From: CAZOLI01 sp964580675
GTDB lineage: Bacteria; Planctomycetota; MHYJ01; CAYXQY01
Assembly: GCA_964580675.1 (NCBI GenBank)
Contig: CAZOLI010000050.1
Coordinates: 1 to 13,796, forward strand
Reading direction: 5' to 3'
DNA: 13,796 bases
Part shown: positions 1-4,862 of the stretch, one piece after another
Layout: every line of letters starts with the position of its first letter
Numbering within the stretch: the first letter of the stretch is position 1
Notes under the pieces: model-generated
Databases searched by the model: none
Told to the model about the DNA's origin: nothing
What the model saw: only the letters and a program-made list of their open reading frames with translations
Translations under genes and position numbers: made by a program

Positions 1-159
1 GTGAAGCGGATGACCGAGGCACAGCGGAATCAGGACGGATCCCCCGAAATGAAACAGAAGATTTCCGCCATAAAAAAGGCGGAGGAACAGCAAAAAGCTG
101 TTCTCAACCTGATACAGAAAAGTCTCGGGGTCGGTCAGAACGTGGATCGGCTGGCCTGA
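1..159 (+). CDS. C-terminal fragment of an unidentified protein
   Basis: Frame 1 is open from the first base of the window to a TGA at 157-159, giving 52 residues. The start codon lies outside the window; the GTG at position 1 is unlikely to be the true start. The visible tail is polar and probably helical: a Lys/Glu/Gln-rich stretch (KKAEEQQKAVLNLIQKSLG) followed by a short end, VGQNVDRLA. This would suit a coiled-coil or helical-bundle tail. No family can be recognised from it. The stop is followed almost at once by the first repeat array at 167. I see no terminator hairpin directly after it. Confidence 0.6.
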   Translation: MKRMTEAQRNQDGSPEMKQKISAIKKAEEQQKAVLNLIQKSLGVGQNVDRLA

Positions 160-166
160 GGACAGG

Positions 167-194
167 AGTGGTCAGTAAGGAGTAAGGAGTGAGG
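167..194. repeat. 7-bp tandem array, AGTAAGG type (copy 1)
   Basis: Four contiguous 7-base units start with AGT. The first is AGTGGTC, followed by two AGTAAGG and one AGTGAGG. The same succession of units recurs in the longer array at 665-727, so the two arrays share ancestry or a common generating process. The array begins 8 bases after the stop codon of the fragment at 1-159. Confidence 0.85.
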
Positions 195-222
195 TGTCAT
201 ACTGAAGCAAGGGGAACTATTT

Positions 223-258
223 CACCAAAGCCAGAGCCCCGACGGTGACGGAGCGGGC
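223..258. repeat. Dispersed GAGCCCCGA element, copy A
   Basis: It begins CACCAAAG and continues as CAGAGCCCCGACGGTGACGG followed by a G-rich end. Three related copies lie at 831-860, 924-957 and 989-1025. The element resembles repeats I recall from planctomycete intergenic DNA, but that is memory and not a search. It is followed 22 bases later by a hexamer array, as copy D also is. Confidence 0.75.
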
Positions 259-280
259 CGGAACGGTCCACCGGACCGTA

Positions 281-316
281 GATTAAGATAAGGATCAGGA
301 TAAAGATAAAGATTAT
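281..316. repeat. 6-bp tandem array, GATAAA type (copy 1)
   Basis: Six contiguous 6-base units all begin with GAT and vary in the last three bases (GATTAA, GATAAG, GATAAA and close variants). A second array with nearly the same order of variants is at 1033-1068. Both follow a GAGCCCCGA element by 7-22 bases. Confidence 0.85.
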
Positions 317-321
317 GGGTT

Positions 322-377
322 GATTCATTTATGTGTTTATTTGTAGGTGCATTGATTGGTTGATTTGTTGATGCGTT
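322..377. repeat. 8-bp tandem array, GATTGGTT type (copy 1)
   Basis: Seven 8-base units are in register, with consensus GATTNGTT. Units include GATTCATT, GATTGGTT and GATTTGTT; the middle units (330-353) are more diverged. The same unit words recur in the cleaner array at 740-787. Confidence 0.75.
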
Positions 378-378
378 T

Positions 379-423
379 CGCGTTATTTGCGTTATTGGCG
401 TTTGTTGCGTTATTCGCGTTATG
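379..423. repeat. 9-bp tandem array, NGCGTTATT type
   Basis: Five 9-base units share the core GCGTT (for example TGCGTTATT at 388-396 and again at 406-414). The array starts one base after the 8-bp array ends, so two tandem arrays of different period abut. Confidence 0.8.
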
Positions 424-436
424 CGTGTAACCGGCA

Positions 437-560
437 GGCAATAGGCGATGGGCGGTGGGGCACAGGTGCAGGGGAGCAAGGGTGCTGGGGTGTGAAACAG
501 CGGGCGGTAGGCGATAGGAACAGATAACGGCAGGCGATAGGCTATAGGCGGTAGGCGATA
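437..560. repeat. 7-bp GGCGATA-type units in three clusters
   Basis: Units of 7 bases beginning with GGC occur at 437-457 (three units), 503-516 (two) and 533-560 (four: GGCGATA, GGCTATA, GGCGGTA, GGCGATA). The clusters at 503 and 533 are both followed by GGAACA. The open minus-strand frames across here simply translate the repeat (recurring YRLP) and are not genes. Confidence 0.8.
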
Positions 561-586
561 GGAACAAAACAACAACAAAATAATTT

Positions 587-613
587 AACGCAGAGGCGCG
601 AAGGCGCAAAGAA
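587..613. repeat. CGCAGAGGCGC / AAGGCGCAAAG intergenic repeat
   Basis: This is a short element with an internal near-duplication of AGGCGC (GAGGCGCG then AAGGCGCAAAG). Very similar words occur as dispersed intergenic repeats in several bacterial phyla, from general knowledge. Only one copy is present here. Confidence 0.5.
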
Positions 614-664
614 CGGCAAACAAAAATTCAGAATACAGAAGCAACGGAAAATGAAGACGTTACG

Positions 665-727
665 AGTAAGGAGTAAGGAGTGGCCAGTAAGGAGTAAGGA
701 GTGAGGAGTCAGGAGTCAGGAGTGATG
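665..727. repeat. 7-bp tandem array, AGTAAGG type (copy 2)
   Basis: Nine contiguous in-register 7-base units, all beginning with AGT: four AGTAAGG, two AGTCAGG, and single AGTGGCC, AGTGAGG and AGTGATG. The unit order in 679-706 repeats that of the array at 167-194, apart from one base. Within the array, a pair of AGTAAGG units occurs before and after AGTGGCC, suggesting duplication of a multi-unit block. Confidence 0.9.
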
Positions 728-739
728 GGTTTAGGCGTT

Positions 740-787
740 GATTCGTAGATTGGTTGATTTGTTGATTGGTAGATTCATTGATTGGTT
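740..787. repeat. 8-bp tandem array, GATTGGTT type (copy 2)
   Basis: Six contiguous 8-base units, each beginning with GATT (GATTGGTT twice, plus GATTCGTA, GATTTGTT, GATTGGTA and GATTCATT). The same words appear at 322-377. Confidence 0.9.
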
Positions 788-830
788 GAGGAAAAAGGTG
801 TCATTCAGCCGGGGTGAAGGAAAAATAAAT

Positions 831-860
831 CACCAAAGATCGAGCCCCGACCGGACGCAG
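831..860. repeat. Dispersed GAGCCCCGA element, copy B (divergent 3' end)
   Basis: CACCAAAG followed by ATCGAGCCCCGACCGGACG. The right part differs from the other copies, which read GTGAGGGAGG or GTGACGGAGG. It is followed by the hairpin at 875-895. Confidence 0.65.
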
Positions 861-874
861 TCCGATGGAAGCAG

Positions 875-895
875 GGAGTGCCTTAATGGCACTCC
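875..895. repeat. Perfect hairpin GGAGTGCC / GGCACTCC
   Basis: An 8-bp perfect stem (875-882 with 888-895) closes a TTAAT loop. The right arm is followed by ATCTTTC, not a true T-run, so termination activity on the plus strand is doubtful. It sits between GAGCCCCGA copies B and C and may be part of a larger dispersed repeat module. Confidence 0.7.
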
Positions 896-923
896 ATCTT
901 TCATCAGGGAGGTAGCCATTTGT

Positions 924-957
924 CACCAAAGACCGAGCCCCGACCGTGAGGGAGGGG
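924..957. repeat. Dispersed GAGCCCCGA element, copy C
   Basis: CACCAAAGACCGAGCCCCGA followed by CCGTGAGGGAGGGG. This is the copy closest to the form I associate with planctomycete intergenic repeats. Confidence 0.75.
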
Positions 958-988
958 TATTTCCACGATTAAGCTCCGGAAAATGATG

Positions 989-1025
989 CACCAAAGTCAG
1001 AGCCCCGACGGTGACGGAGGGGGCG
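989..1025. repeat. Dispersed GAGCCCCGA element, copy D
   Basis: CACCAAAGTCAGAGCCCCGA followed by CGGTGACGGAGGGGGC. It is almost identical to copy A and, like copy A, is followed by a hexamer array (1033-1068). Confidence 0.75.
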
Positions 1026-1032
1026 TTTCGAA

Positions 1033-1068
1033 GATAAAGATTAAGATAAGGATAAAGATAAAGAGAAC
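1033..1068. repeat. 6-bp tandem array, GATAAA type (copy 2)
   Basis: Five clear GATNAN units (1033-1062) and one degraded unit (GAGAAC). The order of variants matches the array at 281-316 apart from one missing unit. Confidence 0.85.
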
Positions 1069-1131
1069 GCATGATGGCCCGGTTGAGATTGCCGGTGGTA
1101 GGGAGGCCGTGGTTACTGCAAATTAAAAAAT

Positions 1132-1153
1132 GCGAAAGCGAGGACGCTTCCGC
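1132..1153. repeat. Hairpin GCGAAAGCG / CGCTTCCGC
   Basis: Nine-base arms with one mismatch (1132-1140 with 1145-1153) around an AGGA loop. Similar words occur, as I recall, as dispersed repeats in PVC-group genomes. A second palindrome, GCGCAC / GTGCGC, lies close by at 1196-1201 and 1216-1221. Confidence 0.6.
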
Positions 1154-1290
1154 CCCCAGTCCGGGGAAAAATCCTTAAAAAAAGAAAAATATAACGCGCA
1201 CTCCGCTCGCGCTTCGTGCGCTACAACAGAACACAATCACCAACACAAAACTCTGGAAATGAAATTGCTGTGTTTGTTGTCGTGAACGCA

Positions 1291-1366
1291 GGGCGACGAC
1301 GTCGTCCGGAGTACACGTAACCTTTTTGACGCTGGAGACGACTTCCTGTAGAAAACGTCATCGCCC
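1291..1366. other. Long-range imperfect stem in a gene-free region
   Basis: Bases 1291-1302 (GGGCGACGACGT) can pair with 1355-1366 (ACGTCATCGCCC) at 11 of 12 positions, enclosing about 52 bases. Inside it, GTCGTC at 1301-1306 could alternatively pair with the downstream GACGAC. No credible reading frame covers 1225-1530, so this may be part of a structured RNA or a decayed element. The evidence is pairing potential only. Confidence 0.35.
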
Positions 1367-1533
1367 TCGCTTCGAACGCCACTACGCATGTTCCTCCAAA
1401 CAACGCTTACAGGGACGTTTGTAGTTGGATTCGAAACGAGTGATAGCGACGTGGAGTACCCGTTTGGTATCCCTGACTGTTCGGATAGAACTGCCTTCGC
1501 AAACCGGAGAGAGACCAATTTCTCTTCACATTA

Positions 1534-1555
1534 ACCCACGGCTTTCCCCGTGGGT
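1534..1555. repeat. Perfect hairpin ACCCACGG / CCGTGGGT
   Basis: An 8-bp perfect stem (1534-1541 with 1548-1555) with loop CTTTCC. Hairpins of this general kind occur at the ends of IS200/IS605-type elements and as REP-like repeats. No transposase remnant could be read next to it, so its origin is open. Confidence 0.65.
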
Positions 1556-1560
1556 GCACA

Positions 1561-1585
1561 GAAAAAACAGCCCTTAAAAGGGCTA
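1561..1585 (-). terminator. Intrinsic terminator on the minus strand
   Basis: Read on the minus strand, a stem AGCCCT / AGGGCT (1579-1584 with 1569-1574) has a four-base loop and is followed directly by GTTTTTTC. This is a textbook stem plus U-tract. In the plus orientation the right arm is followed by AATAAAAAG, so it would act only on minus-strand transcription. No credible minus-strand gene lies upstream of it within the gene-free region. Confidence 0.6.
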
Positions 1586-1599
1586 ATAAAAAGAATCCT

Positions 1600-2530
1600 G
1601 ACCTGATTTAAACCATGCCCCCATCATTGACCTTTTGGTACAGGTGAGCTCTCACGCCGGAACGCCGGCTCGGTGGCAATGGGTTGCACGTTTCCTGCGG
1701 GAAGGGGGATTCCATCATCGATCACTCGGGTAGGGGGGCAAATAAAAAAGTGCTGGAAGGACAGATCGTTTTGCGGTCCGTCTCCATCGCTTATCTCCCG
1801 GGGGAGATCAGCGGTGGATCCCGCATCGATTTGCGACTCCTTTATCCGGCCGTGACCGGATGGAGCGGATTCGCGTCTCGGAGCCGTCCGCTTCTCCAGG
1901 AGTCGCGCGCAATTGCGCGATCCTGTTCGAAGCGGCGTCGGCTCAGAGCGTCCCGGCGGCGGCATCGAACTGCCCGATGCGTCCGGCGGGAACTTCTCGT
2001 GCGCCGGTCCGCGTGCCGCTTTCGCTCTCGTAACGGTTCCACCGATCTGACGTGGTCTCTTCCGAACCGTCGAATCCGAAACCGTTCCGTTTTCTCGCGA
2101 AAACCGAACCGCTCCGGTTTCTTCCCGGACCTCCCGCGGCTTTCGCGTTGGGAAACCCGGTCCCGGTTCGTTCGGCAAGAACACGTCGCCGGTCGAACCT
2201 GGAGCGAAATTCATGGTTGATTTGATGGGTTCCCCGAAGCGCCCTTTTAAGATCGGCCCGGTCCGGCTTCCGAAGAAGCCCGTCCGGGTTCCGGTGCGCG
2301 GTCGGTTTCCCGCCGGAGCGGCGGGTCCGTGCGACGCACGCTTCCGGTTCGGGGTCTTCTTTTCCCACACGGATTCAACAGGTTTTTCACCTCTTTCACA
2401 CGCACACGAAGGGCATGCGTGCAAAATACGAACGGTGAAATTCCCTCCTCCGAGTGGTGAGAAGATTCCCCGGATCCCCTCTCAACCATTCGGCTGGTGT
2501 TCGTATCTGTCCTTCCAGCATTAACCCTTA
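1600..2530. other. GC-rich stretch with no convincing gene
   Basis: This stretch is rich in CCGGTTC / CGAACCG-like words and small GC dyads, for example around 1656-1669 (GCCGG / CCGGC) and 2310-2328 (CCGCC / GGCGG). It is open for long distances on both strands: a TTG-started minus frame at 1624-2424, and plus frames at 1684-2220 and 2213-2524. All these translations are Arg/Pro/Ser-rich with no recognisable domain. None has a clear ribosome binding site and they overlap one another. I interpret the openness as a consequence of few TA-containing stop codons. Confidence 0.5.
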
Positions 2531-2630
2531 TATAAATTAAAAACGGCCGTGTCAAATCGGAAAATTCGGGGGTTCGATGAGGGGAAATTAAAAGACCATT
2601 CGTAAGTCCAGCAGAAACAGGCAATTATGA

Positions 2631-2646
2631 ATATTGGGACCAATAT
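2631..2646. promoter_or_regulatory. Palindrome ATATTGG-GA-CCAATAT
   Basis: Perfect 7-base arms with a 2-base spacer, 212 bases upstream of the membrane-protein start at 2858. The AT-rich surroundings and symmetry fit a dimeric regulator site, but no promoter elements can be assigned confidently. A single half-site (ATATTGG) also occurs at 4620-4626 in the other regulatory intergenic region. Confidence 0.3.
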
Positions 2647-2857
2647 CCGCTTCAAAAAATTGATCGAAAATCATTTGAATTCATGAGGGGCACCGCCTAT
2701 CCAAAGAAACAGGTTCCGGGTCCAGGTGTGGGGTTACACTCAGGTGGGGTTCTTTTCTCCCGAATAAATTTCCTTCCAATTTCACCGGTGTTCCGGTATT
2801 CTGCATATTTCTGAATATCGCATCACATGACTCATGTAACGAAACTCCGGGACCGTT

Positions 2858-3427
2858 ATGCCACAAAACGCAGCTCACTGGCACCTGGTGCTGAATCATC
2901 TGCCCGTCGTAGGTGTGTTCGCCGGCGTACTTCTGATGGTGGCCCTGTACGTGTTTGACCTGGAGGATCTGAAAACGGTCTCATTATGGTGGTTCGTCGC
3001 CGTGGCCCTGGTCGGTGTTCCGGTGTATCTGACCGGGGAACCGGCGGAAGAACTCGTGGAAGGGATGCCATCCGTTTCACACGACGCCCTCGAGGAACAC
3101 GAATCCGTGGCTCTGTGGTCGTTCACTTTGCTCTGTATTACCGGTGCCTGGGCGGTTTTCGGGCTGATTTACCGGAAATTGGACGAATCGGCTTCGGCAT
3201 GGATACTACCGGTTCTCTTTGTCGCGGCACTGGTGACGTCCGGCATGATGGGCTACACGGCCAATGTCGGCGGCAAAATACATCACCCCGAAACACGTCC
3301 GGGATTTACCCCGCCCGAGGAAGAGGAAAAACACGAAAATCACGAGGCGGAAGGGCAAAAAGAATCCAGCTTACGACCCGGCGGGGAAGAGTACGGATCG
3401 CAGCAGTTCGTTTCGTTCCGGGAATAA
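2858..3427 (+). CDS. Four-helix integral membrane protein with conserved histidines (uncharacterised family)
   Basis: The product has 189 residues. Four hydrophobic segments lie at about 12-31, 43-59, 85-104 and 114-133. An acidic, His-containing soluble tail follows from about 141 to the end. Near the N-terminus is the motif HWHLVLNHLPVVG, then VPVYLTGEPAEELVE, SHDALEEHE and GGKIHHPE. I recognise this pattern from an uncharacterised membrane family in Bacteroidetes and related phyla; members I recall share the 'HLHLLLNHFP' and 'LTGEPAEE' signatures. Histidines 7, 9, 14, 75, 81, 142 and 143 could bind a metal or haem, which is inference. The ATG at 2858 is preceded by only a weak GGGA ribosome binding site. 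The 3' end overlaps the convergent minus-strand gene by 57 bases. No substrate or reaction can be stated. Confidence 0.8.
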   Translation: MPQNAAHWHLVLNHLPVVGVFAGVLLMVALYVFDLEDLKTVSLWWFVAVALVGVPVYLTGEPAEELVEGMPSVSHDALEEHESVALWSFTLLCITGAWAVFGLIYRKLDESASAWILPVLFVAALVTSGMMGYTANVGGKIHHPETRPGFTPPEEEEKHENHEAEGQKESSLRPGGEEYGSQQFVSFRE

Positions 3428-4483
3428 ACTCACGCGCCCCTTCATCTGTTTCGCCGATATCTTCAGGTCCAGGTGTCCCCGATTTTTTTTCGTCTTCTGG
3501 ACCAGGGCGGTCCGCAGTGAGCGGCGCAAATACCGGGCCAGTGTTTTTCGCCGGGGCGGATCTTCTTTTGAATTGTCGTTTCGGACCCGAACGGCAATTT
3601 CCGATCCATACGATCCGGCCAGCATCGAAATGCTCCGCCGAAAGTGATCGGCGTGAGCGAACAGATCCACAACGAGAAGTTGGTCGTCAACCGTGATCAA
3701 TACGCCGGACGCGGTTTTCTTTGTTTCAGGATCCCTTTTCCGGGAGACCGTGACAAGGCCTCGACGAATCTGTTCGATCCGGGACTGGACGTTCTGATGG
3801 CGTATTAACGTGTCAAGGGACTTCGTTTCGAGGTCCGTGTTCAGGGTCTTCATCATTTTTTGTACATGGGACCATACCTTCCGTTGTTTCATACCGTCCA
3901 GCAGTTTTTGACGAAGGGAGACCGGGGCGAGCCAATCCGATTCGGTAAATGTTTTGTCCCCCGTGGAACGTCCTTTTTCACAACAATACGTTTTCAGGAT
4001 CGGTCCACCCGTCCCCGTGGCATGTTCTCCGTCATCCACGCCGGTATCCTCCGATGTGCCATCGGTGCTGTAGGGCGTACGGACGACCACGTCCTGTCCC
4101 CCCCCCGTTCAGGACCTGTCCTTCTTCCACGTACAGGTATTCGGCCAATTCCTCGTCTTCGAGGCGTGCTCGACGGCCCGTTTTTTGGTCATAGAGGTTC
4201 ACCATCCGCCGGTCCAATGCTTTTCTGAGTGTTAGAATGTTCATTCTCGTCGTATTTCCGGCGCGAACCACCGGAAATAGCGATATGCGACCCATCCGTT
4301 CGGGGGGACCCACCTTCAGGGTACCGAGTGCACTGGTCACCCGGTTTTTGAATAATCCCCGTCGAGAACCGGTACCCATGGGTTCCGTTCATGTTCATCA
4401 CTATTATTTTTCTGTGCGGACAGCAGACCCGAACAAACCAGAACCAGAATACCGGTGATCAACGCGTTTCTCAGACCGATCAT
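3371..4483 (-). pseudogene. Exported ARPP-1-like domain protein, interrupted by two frame changes
   Basis: Three minus-strand frames join into one protein of about 370 residues. Frame 1 (from ATG at 4483) encodes a signal peptide, MIGLRNALITGILVLVCSGL then LSAQ, and ends at a stop at 4337. Frame 2 carries LKVGPPERMGRISLFPVVRA and continues to VEEGQVLNGG. Frame 3 carries TYCCEKGRS, SLRQKLLDG, RKVWSHVQKMM and TVDDQLLVVDLFAHADHFR, ending at TAA 3371-3373. The order matches the ARPP-1 family (family pattern: VGxPQ...LTVFPL, then GxQNR, CVExGRW, QxxVW, VxGLDLF). One extra G at the run at 4357-4360 and one fewer G at the 9-base run at 4098-4106 restore a single reading frame. Sequencing error, phase variation and true decay are all possible. 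An AGGAGG lies upstream of 4483 with long spacing. The family's biochemical function is unknown to me. Confidence 0.7.
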
Positions 4484-4684
4484 GTCGTTGCCTTTTCCTC
4501 CTGTATAACCACTACGGACCGAAGCCGGGTTATTTCCGCTCCTGTGAAATATAAACGCAATATATGTGCCATAACGATCACCGAAACAAACTGGCCAATT
4601 ACTGTGCTTATACTTGAAAATATTGGTCGTATTTATCGTATACAAGAATTCAGTTCCGGAGATCAACAAAATGTGAAAAACCTT

Positions 4685-4730
4685 CGTTAATGAAGTTTAC
4701 ACACCGGCGTTAATGAAGTTTACACACCGG
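4685..4730. repeat. Perfect 23-bp tandem duplication upstream of the operon
   Basis: Two identical, directly abutting 23-base units (4685-4707 and 4708-4730) begin CGTTAATGAAG and end TTTACACACCGG. They lie in the intergenic region between the divergent ARPP-1-like gene (start 4483) and the operon (start 4863), 133 bases before the latter. They could be two tandem operator sites or a recent slippage duplication. Confidence 0.85.
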
Positions 4731-4740
4731 TCACGGCAAT

Positions 4741-4862
4741 CTGTTCTCGTGTCGTCTAATTTATAATTTATATAATGATAAGGAATAAATTGTTATAAAA
4801 ACCTTTGGTACACATATTGCACATAATCTTATGTCAATAATTTTATTACCCGTCAACCGGTC
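4741..4862 (+). promoter_or_regulatory. AT-rich probable promoter and leader region of the operon
   Basis: The sequence becomes strongly AT-rich immediately after the 23-bp repeats. TATAAT occurs at 4762-4767 and again at 4771-4776, and TGTTATAAA (an extended -10-like word) occurs near 4791-4799. No convincing -35 hexamer at 17 bases could be matched to any of them, so the start point is not assignable. No clear Shine-Dalgarno precedes the ATG at 4863. Confidence 0.35.

Noticed and set aside
222..609. Two overlapping minus-strand frames in the repeat region.
   Set aside because: They translate the tandem arrays into repeated YRLP and ITNA-like words and carry no protein signature.
738..986. 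Plus-strand frame of 82 residues covering repeats and hairpin.
   Set aside because: It consists almost entirely of octamer array and GAGCCCCGA element; ORFs across such repeats are typically misannotated.
1225..1560. Remnant of an IS605-type transposon (TnpB tail or omega RNA) next to the CCCACGG hairpin.
   Set aside because: Translations of all plus frames and the minus frame show no zinc-ribbon or catalytic motif of TnpB, and no transposase is readable. The hairpin alone is not enough.
1624..2424. Open minus-strand frame of 266 residues.
   Set aside because: The start is TTG and the composition is Arg/Pro/Ser-rich with no domain. It overlaps other equally open frames on both strands, with no ribosome binding site. 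The openness seems to come from base composition.
2555..2590. tRNA-like GGGTTCGA word near 2570.
   Set aside because: No acceptor stem or anticodon arm can be folded around it.
2986..3696. Plus-strand frame of 236 residues overlapping the membrane-protein gene.
   Set aside because: It is a shadow of the real gene in another frame, Arg-rich and without any motif; the frame of 2858-3427 has the transmembrane and His motifs.
4685..4730. CRISPR-like array.
   Set aside because: Only two directly abutting 23-base copies are present, with no spacers and no cas genes.
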